A model generated the notes under the pieces. It was not told where the DNA came from. It saw nothing but the letters and a program-made list of their open reading frames with translations, and ran no database searches. 64,000 nucleotides of DNA from Sediminibacillus terrae. GTDB lineage: Bacteria; Bacillota; Bacilli; Bacillales; Amphibacillaceae. Below, one piece after another: positions 1-8,869 of the stretch. The position numbers and the translations under genes were made by a program. The stretch is from positions 186,001-250,000 of the forward strand of contig NZ_VZDQ01000021.1 in NCBI RefSeq assembly GCF_009602435.1, written 5' to 3'. Position 1 is the first letter of the stretch. The number at the start of each line of letters is the position of its first letter.

Positions 1-378
1 GAAGAAATGACTGGCGGTCGAAACCGTCCAGCGTTGCTGGCAGATGTTTTCGAAGCATTTATCGGTGCATTGTATCTTGACCAGGGATTTGACGTTTCCA
101 TCAACTTTCTGGAAAAGTATGTCTACCCGAAAATTACCAAAGGTGCTTTTTCGCATGCGATGGATTATAAAAGTCAGCTGCAGGAATTGGTTCAGCGAAG
201 CAAAGATGGCAGTATTGACTATGCAATCACGGAGGAGCGCGGGCCGGCTCATAATCGTGAATTCGTTGCCGAGGTACACATACAGGGAACGGTGGCTGGA
301 ACGGGCATCGGCAGGACGAAAAAAGAAGCTGAACAACGAGCAGCTAAAAAAGCGCTCGACAGTTATGAGGCAGGTTGA
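1..378 (+). CDS. rnc: Ribonuclease III, C-terminal part (5' end outside window)
   Basis: The frame is open from the first base, so the gene starts upstream of the window. What remains is the end of the RNase III catalytic domain (the helix with [16 protein letters not shown], which holds the metal-binding acidic pair D and E) and a full double-stranded RNA-binding domain, from about [11 protein letters not shown] to the end with the [13 protein letters not shown] helix. RNase III cleaves double-stranded RNA in rRNA maturation and mRNA turnover. It lies upstream of smc as in B. subtilis, but here a minus-strand gene separates the two. Confidence 0.97.
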   Translation, partial: EEMTGGRNRPALLADVFEAFIGALYLDQGFDVSINFLEKYVYPKITKGAFSHAMDYKSQLQELVQRSKDGSIDYAITEERGPAHNREFVAEVHIQGTVAGTGIGRTKKEAEQRAAKKALDSYEAG

Positions 379-381
379 AGA

Positions 382-430
382 AAAGGAGGCGTGGGCTTGA
401 TCGAGTGACAAGCACAGCCTCCTTTCGTTT
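382..430. terminator. Bidirectional terminator between rnc and the DUF1128 gene
   Basis: A perfect 9-base inverted repeat (AAAGGAGGC at 382-390 with GCCTCCTTT at 417-425) encloses a loop that can itself pair (GTG..GCTTG with CAAGCAC). It lies between two convergent genes, so it can end transcription of rnc on the plus strand and of the minus-strand gene. Its T-tracts are short. Confidence 0.6.
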
Positions 431-656
431 ATGATTGCTTGCGATGACCGGCCAGTTCCTGAATGAAAGCCTGGGTTTCTGCAACGCTTAACTGACCTTT
501 GTGCTCCAGCATATCATGCAGCGATTTCAATTCTTGATATTTTTCTAAATCGTAATCTTCCGGTTTCATGATCGAGCGGTTCACGACCTGTAACTTTTTC
601 GCCATGTTATCAATGATAATTGCCAAATTTTCCCTTGATGGTTCCTGCAAACTCAC
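429..656 (-). CDS. DUF1128 / UPF0435 family small protein (YfkK-like)
   Basis: A 75-residue protein, MSLQEPSRENLAII..., that resembles the small DUF1128 (UPF0435) proteins of Bacillaceae such as B. subtilis YfkK. The PSxxNL start, the KKLxxVN segment and the PEDYD..KYQEL segment are visible. Its function is unknown. The GTG at 656 is preferred over the upstream TTG at 671 because AGGAG lies 7 bases before GTG, whereas TTG overlaps that site. It points against all its neighbours and lies between rnc and smc, an unusual place for this family. Confidence 0.75.
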   Translation of the reverse strand: MSLQEPSRENLAIIIDNMAKKLQVVNRSIMKPEDYDLEKYQELKSLHDMLEHKGQLSVAETQAFIQELAGHRKQS

Positions 657-704
657 ATTAACACTCCTCAATATTTTATGATTCCTTCTATGACCCTACT
701 CTTT

Positions 705-732
705 ATGATAAAATAAATAAGTTGAAATGCAA
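705..732 (-). promoter_or_regulatory. Probable sigma-A promoter for the DUF1128 gene
   Basis: Read on the minus strand, TTGCAT (732-727) is followed after 16 bases by TATCAT (710-705), about 50 bases upstream of the GTG start. Both boxes match the sigma-A consensus at 5 or 4 of 6 bases. Confidence 0.45.
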
Positions 733-825
733 ATTAATCTTAATTTTTTACATACTTATTGCAGATTGTCTCGTCTGCAAAATTCCGATAGAGAAACAGT
801 TAATCAGTGAAATAGGAGAATGGAT

Positions 826-3800
826 ATGTTTCTGAAACGATTAGATACAGTTGGATTTAAATCTTTTGCCGAACGGGTTTCCGTTGATTTTGTGCCAGGT
901 GTAACAGCGGTTGTCGGCCCTAACGGCAGCGGGAAGAGTAATATTACGGATGCGATCCGCTGGGTGCTTGGGGAGCAATCCGCCAAGTCTCTGCGGGGCT
1001 CGAAGATGGAAGACATCATCTTCCAGGGAAGCGATTCGCGGAAGGCTTTGAATATTGCGGAAGTAACACTGACACTGGATAACAGTGACCAGGCGTTGCC
1101 GCTTGACTATCAGGAAGTGAGTGTAACAAGAAGGGTTTACCGATCAGGGGAAAGTGAATTTTTAATCAACAAACAGACATGCCGGTTAAAGGATATCATT
1201 GACCTTTTTATGGACTCAGGGCTTGGAAGAGAAGCTTTTTCGATTATAAGTCAAGGGAAAGTCGAGGAGATACTGAGCTCGAAACCAGAAGAAAGAAGGT
1301 CGATCTTTGAAGAGGCGGCAGGTGTGCTCAAGTATAAGCAAAGAAAGAAAAAGGCTGAGTACAAACTGGCGGAAACACAGGAAAACCTTAACCGTATTGA
1401 AGATATCATCTTTGAAATTGATGGCCAGTTGGAACCATTGAAGGAGCAGGCGGCAGTAGCGAAGGATTATTTGCAAAAAAAAGACGAATTAAAAAAAGTG
1501 GAAATCGCTCTTTTGATTGCCGAGATTGAAGAGATGCATGGGAAATGGAAATCGGTGCTCGCGGAAATAGAAGCCCAAAAAGAAAAGGAAGTCGCTCTTC
1601 AAACGAGCATTCAACAAAAACAGGCCGGTTTGGAAGAAGGACGCAGTCAAATTCAAGCGCTGGATGAGTCTATCGAGGATTTGCAAGAATCCCTATTGGA
1701 TTTGACTAAACAGCTTGAAAATTTACAAGGTAAAAAAGAATTGAGTAATGAGCGCTTCAAGCATTTCGAAGATAATAAATCAAAATTGGAAGAAGAAAAC
1801 GGCCAATTAAAAACGCGGATGGACAAGTTGGAAACGGGTTTGACAGAAGAGCAGGAAAAGTTGTCCCGTCTGGAAGCCGAAAGGCGTGAAACAAATAAAA
1901 GTCTGAAGCAGACTGCAGAATTGCTGTCCACTTCGAAGCAAAACATAGAGGAGCAAATCGAAGAGTTAAAAAGTGACTACATTGAAAAATTGAATGAACA
2001 AGCCGCAAAAAGGAACGAACGTCAGTCTATCTCCAGGCAGTTGGAACAGATCAACCTGAAAAAAGACAATCAGCAAGATAAATTCAAGGGCCTGATTTCT
2101 GAAAGGGAACAGCTTGAGAGGAAACTAGCCGATTTGAAAACGAAATTGGCAGAGCAAGCCGAGACCCGGCTGGCGGCTGAACATACCTATGAGAAACAAA
2201 GAAAAAACTTGGAAGCGGATAATGCAGCCTATCAGGAGTTGCAGACAAAGCTTTATCAAGGCTATCAGTACATTGAAAAGTTAAAATCCAAGAAAGAAAT
2301 GCTCGAAGATATGAAGGAAGGATATCAAGGTTTTTTCCACGGAGTCAAAGAAGTATTGAAAGCAAGAGAGGATAAAGAGTTGTCTGGAATCGACGGAGCG
2401 GTGATTGAATTGATCGACGTTCCGGCCAAGTTGATCCCGGCGGTCGAAACAGCGCTAGGAGGCCAAGCTCAGCATATTGTTATGGAAGATGAATCCAAAG
2501 CGAGAGCGGCGATTAATTGGCTGAAAAAACATAACAAAGGCCGTGCGACCTTTTTGCCTGTCACAGCCATTAAACCTAAATACATTCCCGCCGATTTATT
2601 GGCAGGGGTGAAAAATCATCAAGGCTTTGTCGGCGTGGGTGCAGAGCTGGTTTCTTTTCAGCAGAAATACAAGGGGATAGCAGAAAACCTGTTGGGTAAT
2701 GTAGTCATTGCCGACAACCTTAAGGCGGCGAATGAAATTGCTGTACATCTGCACCGGAAATTCCGGGTGGTGACGATGGATGGAGATATCATCAATCCAG
2801 GCGGTTCGATGACCGGAGGAGCGAAGAAAAAGTCGGGACAATCCTTGTTTTCACGTGAAAAAGACTTGCAGGAAGTGACAGACAAACTAAACGAATTTCA
2901 GCAAAAAGCGCTGGAATTCGAACAGAAGGTCAAAGCACGGAAACAAGCGAATGAAGAGTTGGAACAAGCGATGGAAAAGCAGCGAGAGGCGATAAGAGCC
3001 GCACAGCAACAGGAACAGGAAACACGAACTGCCGTGAAAGAAATGGAAGTGAATGTTGCTCATTATAACGAAAACTTGAAATTATACGATCAGGATACCA
3101 ATCAATACGAAACAGATCTTACTGATTTGAAACAACGGAATGCGAAATTGGAAGATGAATTGAATGATCTAGAAAGAACACTAGAGGCTATCCAAGGGGA
3201 AATCGATGAATGTGACCGCAGGCAAGCCGATTATCAGGAAAACCAGGAGAAGCTGCAAGAAAAACATCATCGATTGCAGATAACCCTGGCAGAACAAGAT
3301 GCCAACGTGAACAGTCAAAAAGAAAAATGCAAGGCATTGAATCATCAGCTTGAAGAAGTGAATCAGGCCCTTCGGGAAAACACGGAACAATTGGAGCAAA
3401 TGTTCGATTTTCAGAATAACCGAGAAACAGAAGAGGAAATCGACGCAAAGCTTGAAGAGAAACAAAAACAAAAGGATAAAGTGGCCGAATTGATTCAAGC
3501 GCGCCGTCAGGAACGGCTGAAAAGAACGGAAACGGCCGGCGATCAAGAACGCGAGATCAAAGAGAAAAACAGGATCTACCAGTCGCTGGTCCAGGATTTG
3601 CAAGACAAAGAACTGAAAGCGGCCAGGTTCGATGTCGAATTGGAAAACCGGCTGAACCATCTGCAAAACGAGTACGCGCTCAGTTATGAAAAAGCGGCTC
3701 AAAATTATGAAAAGGCGGAGGATATCGATCAGGCCAAACAGTCGGTGAAATTAGTCAAACGTTCTATCGATGAACTTGGTACGGTCAATCTTGGAGCGAT

Positions 3801-4392
3801 TGATGAATACGAACGGATAAGTGAAAGATATGAATTTCTTACAGAGCAGCAGACAGATTTGGTGCAGGCGAAGGATACACTGTTCGGAGTCATTTCCGAG
3901 ATGGATGAGGAAATGGTCAGGAGATTCGAAACCACCTTCACTCAAATCAAAGAAGAGTTTTCCATCGTCTTTTCTGCCTTGTTCGGAGGTGGAAGTGCAG
4001 AATTGAAATTGACGAATCCTGAAAACATGCTGGAAACTGGCGTCGATATTATCGCACGGCCACCGGGAAAAAAACTGCAGCACCTAGGATTGCTATCTGG
4101 TGGGGAACGGGCTTTGACAGCTATCGCGCTGTTGTTTGCCATATTGCGTGTCCGTCCGGTTCCCTTCTGTGTACTGGATGAAGTGGAGGCTGCTCTGGAC
4201 GATGCGAATGTCAGCAGGTTTGCAAAGTACTTGAAGGAGTTTAGCGAAAAAACACAATTTATTGTGATTACCCACAGAAAGGGTACAATGGAGGAAGCCG
4301 ACGTATTATACGGCGTAACCATGCAAGAGTCGGGGGTTTCCCGCCTTGTATCGGTACGGCTGGAAGATGCGCCTGCTTTAGTAAAAGCATAA
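826..4392 (+). CDS. smc: Chromosome segregation/condensation protein SMC
   Basis: SMC is the ATPase core of the ScpAB-SMC condensin complex, which organises and resolves replicated chromosomes. The 1188-residue protein has a Walker A motif GPNGSGKS at about residues 31-38, two very long charged coiled coils, a central hinge (about 510-660, with GGSMTGG at its end), the signature LSGGE at about 1090 and a Walker B with VLDEVEAALDD near 1111-1120. B. subtilis SMC is 1186 residues. The ATG at 826 is chosen over that at 820 because AGGAG at 814-818 gives 7-base spacing and the protein then begins MFLKRLD as in relatives. It is followed after 22 bases by ftsY. Confidence 0.98.
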   Translation: MFLKRLDTVGFKSFAERVSVDFVPGVTAVVGPNGSGKSNITDAIRWVLGEQSAKSLRGSKMEDIIFQGSDSRKALNIAEVTLTLDNSDQALPLDYQEVSVTRRVYRSGESEFLINKQTCRLKDIIDLFMDSGLGREAFSIISQGKVEEILSSKPEERRSIFEEAAGVLKYKQRKKKAEYKLAETQENLNRIEDIIFEIDGQLEPLKEQAAVAKDYLQKKDELKKVEIALLIAEIEEMHGKWKSVLAEIEAQKEKEVALQTSIQQKQAGLEEGRSQIQALDESIEDLQESLLDLTKQLENLQGKKELSNERFKHFEDNKSKLEEENGQLKTRMDKLETGLTEEQEKLSRLEAERRETNKSLKQTAELLSTSKQNIEEQIEELKSDYIEKLNEQAAKRNERQSISRQLEQINLKKDNQQDKFKGLISEREQLERKLADLKTKLAEQAETRLAAEHTYEKQRKNLEADNAAYQELQTKLYQGYQYIEKLKSKKEMLEDMKEGYQGFFHGVKEVLKAREDKELSGIDGAVIELIDVPAKLIPAVETALGGQAQHIVMEDESKARAAINWLKKHNKGRATFLPVTAIKPKYIPADLLAGVKNHQGFVGVGAELVSFQQKYKGIAENLLGNVVIADNLKAANEIAVHLHRKFRVVTMDGDIINPGGSMTGGAKKKSGQSLFSREKDLQEVTDKLNEFQQKALEFEQKVKARKQANEELEQAMEKQREAIRAAQQQEQETRTAVKEMEVNVAHYNENLKLYDQDTNQYETDLTDLKQRNAKLEDELNDLERTLEAIQGEIDECDRRQADYQENQEKLQEKHHRLQITLAEQDANVNSQKEKCKALNHQLEEVNQALRENTEQLEQMFDFQNNRETEEEIDAKLEEKQKQKDKVAELIQARRQERLKRTETAGDQEREIKEKNRIYQSLVQDLQDKELKAARFDVELENRLNHLQNEYALSYEKAAQNYEKAEDIDQAKQSVKLVKRSIDELGTVNLGAIDEYERISERYEFLTEQQTDLVQAKDTLFGVISEMDEEMVRRFETTFTQIKEEFSIVFSALFGGGSAELKLTNPENMLETGVDIIARPPGKKLQHLGLLSGGERALTAIALLFAILRVRPVPFCVLDEVEAALDDANVSRFAKYLKEFSEKTQFIVITHRKGTMEEADVLYGVTMQESGVSRLVSVRLEDAPALVKA

Positions 4393-4414
4393 ACGCACCA
4401 GAAAGGAAGGTATT

Positions 4415-5419
4415 ATGAGCTTTTTTCAAAAACTAAAAGAAAAATTCAGTGGCGATACAGGGAATCAACAAGAGGCACAGCCTGAAAAGTATAAAGAAGG
4501 GCTTTCCAAGACAAGAGGCTCTTTTTCCAGCAAAATAAATGACCTGGTTGCGCGCTATCGCAAAGTAGATGAAGATTTTTTCGAGGATTTGGAAGAAATA
4601 TTAATTTCGGCAGACGTTGGCGTGACAGCTGTCATGGATCTTATCGATGATTTGAAAATGGAAGTGAAACGGAGAAACATCAAAGACAGTGGGGAAATGA
4701 AAGAAGTCATTTCCGAAAAATTGGTGGATATTTATTACGGGGACAAAGATGAAGAACCGGAAAAACTGCAGCTTCATGAAGATGGTTTATCCGTCATTTT
4801 GTTTGTCGGTGTAAATGGTGTTGGAAAAACAACGACCATTGGAAAAATGGCCCACCAGTTGAAGCAGGAAGGAAAAAAAGTAATCCTGGCTGCTGGAGAC
4901 ACGTTCCGGGCAGGAGCAATCGAACAGCTGGAAGTTTGGGGAGAAAGGGCTGGCGTGGATGTGATCAAGCATAATGCCGGCAGTGATCCTGCTGCGGTAG
5001 TGTTCGATGGAATTCAGGCGGCAAGATCAAGAGGAGCCGATGTATTGTTGTGTGATACGGCAGGACGCTTGCAGAATAAAGTCAATTTAATGAATGAACT
5101 TGCCAAGGTGAAAAAAGTCATCTCGAGAGAAGTGCCGAACGGCCCGCAAGAGGTGTTGCTCGTCCTTGACGCAACCACCGGCCAGAATGCAATGAGCCAG
5201 GCCAAAACTTTTTCCGAAGCGACGGATGTGTCAGGAATAGTTCTGACCAAGTTGGATGGAACGGCGAAAGGCGGCATTGTGCTTGCTATTCGAAACGAAT
5301 TGCAGATTCCTGTAAAGTACGTCGGTTTAGGAGAGAAAGTAACTGATTTACAGGCTTTCGATGCACACGCCTTTGTTTACGGCTTGTTTGCAGATATGCT
5401 GGAAGAGGAAACATCTTGA
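4415..5419 (+). CDS. ftsY: Signal recognition particle receptor FtsY
   Basis: FtsY is the membrane-associated GTPase that docks SRP-ribosome complexes at the translocon. The 334-residue protein has a charged N-terminal segment, a helical N domain (about 30-110) and an SRP-type G domain with GVNGVGKTTT at 132-141, DTFRAGA, DTAGR and TKLDGTAKGG. It lacks the long acidic A domain of E. coli FtsY, as is normal in Bacilli. AAGGAAGG precedes the ATG. It lies directly after smc and before ylxM-ffh, so the SRP system is clustered. Confidence 0.98.
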   Translation: MSFFQKLKEKFSGDTGNQQEAQPEKYKEGLSKTRGSFSSKINDLVARYRKVDEDFFEDLEEILISADVGVTAVMDLIDDLKMEVKRRNIKDSGEMKEVISEKLVDIYYGDKDEEPEKLQLHEDGLSVILFVGVNGVGKTTTIGKMAHQLKQEGKKVILAAGDTFRAGAIEQLEVWGERAGVDVIKHNAGSDPAAVVFDGIQAARSRGADVLLCDTAGRLQNKVNLMNELAKVKKVISREVPNGPQEVLLVLDATTGQNAMSQAKTFSEATDVSGIVLTKLDGTAKGGIVLAIRNELQIPVKYVGLGEKVTDLQAFDAHAFVYGLFADMLEEETS

Positions 5420-5445
5420 CAGCGCATAAGATCATTAGGTAGTAT
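5416..5445 (+). promoter_or_regulatory. Probable sigma-A promoter for ylxM-ffh
   Basis: TTGACA (5416-5421) overlaps the ftsY stop codon and is followed after 18 bases by TAGTAT (5440-5445), about 40 bases upstream of ylxM. The -35 box is perfect and the -10 box matches 4 of 6. Confidence 0.5.
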
Positions 5446-5485
5446 TTCATTGTAAAGGCATTTCACTTAACAAGGAGTGCTCGCT

Positions 5486-5812
5486 TTGCTGGAAAAAACG
5501 ACCAGAATCAATTTTTTATTGGATTTTTATCAAGAACTACTGACCCCAAAGCAACGAAACTATATGGAGCTGTACTATTTAGAGGATTATTCACTCGGTG
5601 AAATTTCAGAAACATTTGATGTATCACGACAAGCCGTGTACGATAATATCCGACGGACGGAATCGATGCTCGAAGCTTATGAGGATAAGCTCCATTTGTA
5701 TAAGAAATTCACAGCGCGAAACCAGCTGCTAGGACAGTTGGAAGAAGCACTGCAAGAAAGTCAGGACACTACTTTAAGAGGATTGGTCAATTCACTTAAA
5801 GAATTAGATTAG
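5486..5812 (+). CDS. ylxM: Putative DNA-binding protein YlxM (UPF0122), SRP-associated
   Basis: A 108-residue protein with a sigma-factor region-4-like helix-turn-helix ([19 protein letters not shown], then [19 protein letters not shown], residues about 20-60). The family is always encoded next to ffh and is thought to act with the SRP system; its exact role is not settled. The TTG at 5486 is chosen because AAGGAG at 5472-5477 gives 8-base spacing and the protein then starts MLEKTTR like its relatives. The GTG at 5477 overlaps that ribosome site. ffh follows after 13 bases. Confidence 0.9.
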   Translation: MLEKTTRINFLLDFYQELLTPKQRNYMELYYLEDYSLGEISETFDVSRQAVYDNIRRTESMLEAYEDKLHLYKKFTARNQLLGQLEEALQESQDTTLRGLVNSLKELD

Positions 5813-5825
5813 GGGGGCTCCTTCT

Positions 5826-7169
5826 ATGGCATTTGAAGGCTTGGCCGAACGCCTGCAAGGGACAATCCAGCGCATTAAAGGAAAAGGGAAAGTCACCGAG
5901 CAGGACGTAAAGGAAATGACAAGAGAAGTACGGCTTGCTTTATTGGAAGCAGACGTCAATTTCAAAGTCGTGAAAGATTTTGTCAAACGCATAAAAGAAC
6001 GCGCAGTCGGGCAGGAAGTAATGGAAAGTCTGACGCCCGGCCAGCAGGTTATCAAGGTAGTAAAGGACGAACTGACAGAGTTGATGGGCGGCGAACAGAG
6101 CAAAATAGCAGTAGCCGACCGACCTCCTACCGTCATAATGATGGTGGGGCTTCAGGGAGCAGGTAAAACGACAACCACCGGCAAGCTTGCCAACTTGCTC
6201 CGTAAAAAATATAATCGAAATCCGCTTTTGGTTGCAGCGGATGTTTATCGACCGGCAGCAATCAACCAGTTGGAAACACTGGGTAAGCAATTGAACATGC
6301 CGGTGTTCTCCTTGGGAACGGAAGCAAATCCGGTCGACATCGCCAATCAGGCTATAGAACAGGCAAAGGCCGAACATCAGGATTATGTTATCATCGACAC
6401 GGCTGGCCGCCTTCATGTCGACAACGATTTAATGGATGAATTGGAGCAAATCAAGTCCAATGTAAATCCGGATGAAATCTTTTTGGTTGTCGATGCAATG
6501 ACAGGACAAGATGCTGTCAATGTAGCGGAAAGCTTCAATGAACAACTGGACGTCACAGGAGTGGTATTGACGAAGTTGGATGGCGATACCCGTGGCGGTG
6601 CTGCCCTGTCGATAAAAGCAGTTACAGATAAACCGATAAAATTTGCCGGAATGGGTGAAAAACTGGATGAGCTTGAGGCATTCCATCCAGAACGGATGGC
6701 TTCAAGAATCCTGGGAATGGGAGACGTTCTGTCGCTCATCGAGAAAGCACAGGATACAGTGGACCAGAATAAGGCGAAGGAATTGGAAGAAAAGATGCGA
6801 TCCGCTTCCTTCACCTTTGACGACTTCCTGGAACAGATGGGCCAGGTCCGTAACATGGGACCACTGGAAGACTTAATCGGGATGCTCCCCGGCGCAAACA
6901 AAATGAAGGGATTGAAAAATGTTCAATTCGACGAGAAACAGCTTTCCCATGTCGAAGCAATCATTCAATCCATGACAAAACAAGAACGTCAGGATCCTGG
7001 CGTCATGAATGCCAGCCGGAAGAAGCGGATTGCCAAAGGTGCCGGAAGATCGGTGTCAGAGGTCAATCGTCTTCTCAAACAATTTGAAGAAATGAAGAAA
7101 ATGATGAAGCAGATGACCAACATGCAAAAGGGCAAAAAAGGCAAAGGAATGAAATTTCCATTCATGTAA
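5826..7169 (+). CDS. ffh: Signal recognition particle protein Ffh
   Basis: Ffh binds 4.5S/scRNA and signal sequences and delivers nascent chains to FtsY. The 447-residue protein shows an N domain, a G domain (GLQGAGKTTT at 108-117, DVYRPAA, DTAGR, TKLDGDTRGG) and an M domain with the methionine-rich C-terminus that lines the signal-sequence groove (MKKMMKQMTNMQKG..). An AGGGGG ribosome site precedes the ATG. It probably shares a transcript with ylxM. Confidence 0.98.
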   Translation: MAFEGLAERLQGTIQRIKGKGKVTEQDVKEMTREVRLALLEADVNFKVVKDFVKRIKERAVGQEVMESLTPGQQVIKVVKDELTELMGGEQSKIAVADRPPTVIMMVGLQGAGKTTTTGKLANLLRKKYNRNPLLVAADVYRPAAINQLETLGKQLNMPVFSLGTEANPVDIANQAIEQAKAEHQDYVIIDTAGRLHVDNDLMDELEQIKSNVNPDEIFLVVDAMTGQDAVNVAESFNEQLDVTGVVLTKLDGDTRGGAALSIKAVTDKPIKFAGMGEKLDELEAFHPERMASRILGMGDVLSLIEKAQDTVDQNKAKELEEKMRSASFTFDDFLEQMGQVRNMGPLEDLIGMLPGANKMKGLKNVQFDEKQLSHVEAIIQSMTKQERQDPGVMNASRKKRIAKGAGRSVSEVNRLLKQFEEMKKMMKQMTNMQKGKKGKGMKFPFM

Positions 7170-7180
7170 TGGAAAAACAC

Positions 7181-7209
7181 TTTACAGACAAATGAACATC
7201 TGATAGAAT
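7181..7209 (+). promoter_or_regulatory. Strong sigma-A promoter for rpsP
   Basis: TTTACA (7181-7186), a 17-base spacer and TAGAAT (7204-7209) lie 43 bases upstream of the rpsP start, each box matching 5 of 6 consensus bases. This fits separate high-level transcription of the ribosomal protein gene. Confidence 0.7.
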
Positions 7210-7252
7210 CTAAACTTGTGATAAGCAATATTTAATAATGGAGGTGCAAGAC

Positions 7253-7525
7253 ATGGCTGTTAAAATTCGTTTAAAGCGTATGGGTTCAAAAAGAAATCCA
7301 TTTTACCGCGTAGTAGTAGCTGATTCACGTTCTCCTCGTGACGGACGTTTTATTGAACAAATTGGCACTTACAATCCGGTAGCCAACCCGGTTGAAGTAA
7401 AACTAGATGAAGAAAAGGCGCTTGATTGGATGACTAAAGGCGCTAAGCCTAGTGATACAGTTCGCAACCTTTTCTCAAAGCAAGGCATCATGACGAAATT
7501 CCACGATACGAAAAACCAAAAGTAA
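7253..7525 (+). CDS. rpsP: 30S ribosomal protein S16
   Basis: A 90-residue protein with the S16 signature: [20 protein letters not shown] at the start, then [21 protein letters not shown]16 is an assembly protein of the small subunit. The ATG at 7253 is preceded by GGAGGTG with ideal spacing, so the in-frame ATG at 7238 is not the start. khpA follows 14 bases later. Confidence 0.98.
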   Translation: MAVKIRLKRMGSKRNPFYRVVVADSRSPRDGRFIEQIGTYNPVANPVEVKLDEEKALDWMTKGAKPSDTVRNLFSKQGIMTKFHDTKNQK

Positions 7526-7539
7526 AGTAGAGTGATATC

Positions 7540-7767
7540 ATGAAAGCCTTAATCGAAACGATGGTGGCTCCGTTGGTTGATCATCCGGAAGATGTCCAGG
7601 TGACAGTCAAGGAAGAAGATGATAGATTGACTTACCATTTGACTGTCAACCAGGATGATGTCGGAAAAGTGATCGGAAAAAACGGACGAATCGCAAAAGC
7701 TGTCCGGACGGTGGTCTATGCTGCCGGTTCAGCCGAAACAAAGCGAATCTATTTGGATATCATGTGA
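7540..7767 (+). CDS. khpA: KH domain RNA-binding protein KhpA (YlqC)
   Basis: A 75-residue single KH-domain protein; the GKNG loop that contacts RNA lies near residues 48-51 (VGKVIGKNGRIAKAVRTVV). KhpA works with KhpB/Jag in several Firmicutes, where it affects cell length and RNA metabolism; in B. subtilis it is called YlqC. The ribosome site is weak (AGAGTGATATC), so translational coupling to rpsP is possible. It ends just before a terminator. Confidence 0.9.
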   Translation: MKALIETMVAPLVDHPEDVQVTVKEEDDRLTYHLTVNQDDVGKVIGKNGRIAKAVRTVVYAAGSAETKRIYLDIM

Positions 7768-7768
7768 A

Positions 7769-7800
7769 AAGGGGAAGGGGAAAACCTTTCCCTTTTTTCC
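7769..7800 (+). terminator. Intrinsic terminator after khpA
   Basis: A 10-base stem (AAGGGGAAGG with CCTTTCCCTT, one G-U pair), a 6-base loop and a T-run end the rpsP-khpA unit. Confidence 0.75.
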
Positions 7801-7813
7801 AAATTCAAAAAAG

Positions 7814-7842
7814 TTGTCATCCTTTCACTGCCTCTCTAGAAC
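7814..7842 (+). promoter_or_regulatory. Candidate sigma-A promoter for ylqD-rimM-trmD
   Basis: TTGTCA (7814-7819), 17 bases, TAGAAC (7837-7842), directly after the khpA terminator and about 110 bases upstream of ylqD. The matches are 5 of 6 and 4 of 6. Confidence 0.4.
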
Positions 7843-7952
7843 AAGCCTGCTCCAGGGGACAGCTTTTACAGGTCTTTTGTACAGTACGACCGGTAATCCT
7901 TTCAAGTCACGGATATGGTTTGGACAATATGGCGGAAAGGCAGGGGCTGTTA

Positions 7953-8339
7953 TTGAAAATTATTCGGAAGATTCCTGTCAAGCAGGTAATCACGGAGAGA
8001 AGCAAGGAAAGCCTGGCGGAACAGTTCAACCAAAATAAACAGCAGCTTGAACAAGAGTGTCAACAATTGCAGTTTGAACAACGGAAACTACAAAATAAAA
8101 AAGGGGTTTCCAAGCATGAAGTGGCAAAACGGTTCCAACAGGAAATTAAACGACGCAAAGACAAGATCAAGTGGATTGAATTTCAATTGGAACAATTGGT
8201 AATCCTGCCTATTGGCAGTGAAATAACAGAAGAAGAAGTTGAAACTCTTGTTGAGGTTGAAGAAGGATTAAACTGGGGTGACATCTCCGATAACAAAGCA
8301 ATTATCGTCAAAGATGGCATCGTGATTCAAATTACATAG
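7953..8339 (+). CDS. ylqD: YlqD family protein
   Basis: A 128-residue protein with a short N-terminal strand (MKIIRKIPVKQVITE), a charged coiled coil from about residue 20 to 75 rich in Q, E and K, and a small C-terminal domain ending in an IIVKDGIVIQIT strand. It matches the architecture of B. subtilis YlqD, a protein of unknown function conserved next to rimM. The TTG at 7953 is preferred, since CAGGGG lies 6 bases upstream and the start aligns with the family. An in-frame ATG at 7929 has no ribosome site but remains possible. Confidence 0.85.
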   Translation: MKIIRKIPVKQVITERSKESLAEQFNQNKQQLEQECQQLQFEQRKLQNKKGVSKHEVAKRFQQEIKRRKDKIKWIEFQLEQLVILPIGSEITEEEVETLVEVEEGLNWGDISDNKAIIVKDGIVIQIT

Positions 8340-8350
8340 CAGGTGAAGAT

Positions 8351-8869
8351 ATGAGCGAACAAATGTTCAATGTTGGAAAAATTGTAAATACCCACGGTAT
8401 TAAGGGAGAGGTAAAAGTAGTCCGGATTACCGATTTTGATGAGCGGTTTGAAATCGGTAGCAGGTTATACTGGTCTGATGGAAAAGGGAGCCCGGTAGCC
8501 CTCACTGTCGATGGTCACCGCAGACATAAAAACTTCGATTTATTGCACTTTAACGGATATGATTCTCTTAATGATGCAGAAAACTTGAAAGATGGCCTGT
8601 TGCGAATAAAGGAGGAGCAACTGGCGCCTTTGGAAGAAGGCGAATTTTATTACCACGAAATCATCGGCTGTGAAGTTCATACCACGGATGGTGATCAGGT
8701 GGGAAAAATCAAAGAGATTCTTTCCCCAGGTGCCAACGATGTATGGGTGGCCAGTAGAAAAGGAAAAAAGGATTTATTGATTCCTTATATAGAGGATATT
8801 GTGAAAACCATTGATGTCGCTCATAAGCGGGTCATCATAGAGCCGATGGAGGGACTGCTTGACGAATGA
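8351..8869 (+). CDS. rimM: 16S rRNA processing protein RimM
   Basis: RimM binds S19 and helps mature the 3' domain of 16S rRNA. The 172-residue protein has the N-terminal RimM barrel ([18 protein letters not shown]) and the C-terminal PRC-barrel ([11 protein letters not shown]...LIPYIEDIV.. [12 protein letters not shown]). GGTGAAG precedes the ATG. Its last 4 bases overlap the start of trmD, indicating translational coupling. Confidence 0.97.
   Translation: MSEQMFNVGKIVNTHGIKGEVKVVRITDFDERFEIGSRLYWSDGKGSPVALTVDGHRRHKNFDLLHFNGYDSLNDAENLKDGLLRIKEEQLAPLEEGEFYYHEIIGCEVHTTDGDQVGKIKEILSPGANDVWVASRKGKKDLLIPYIEDIVKTIDVAHKRVIIEPMEGLLDE

Noticed and set aside
3181-3702. Minus-strand frame of 173 codons inside smc
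   Set aside because: A Phe/Leu-rich shadow caused by the Glu/Lys/Gln codons of the SMC coiled coil.
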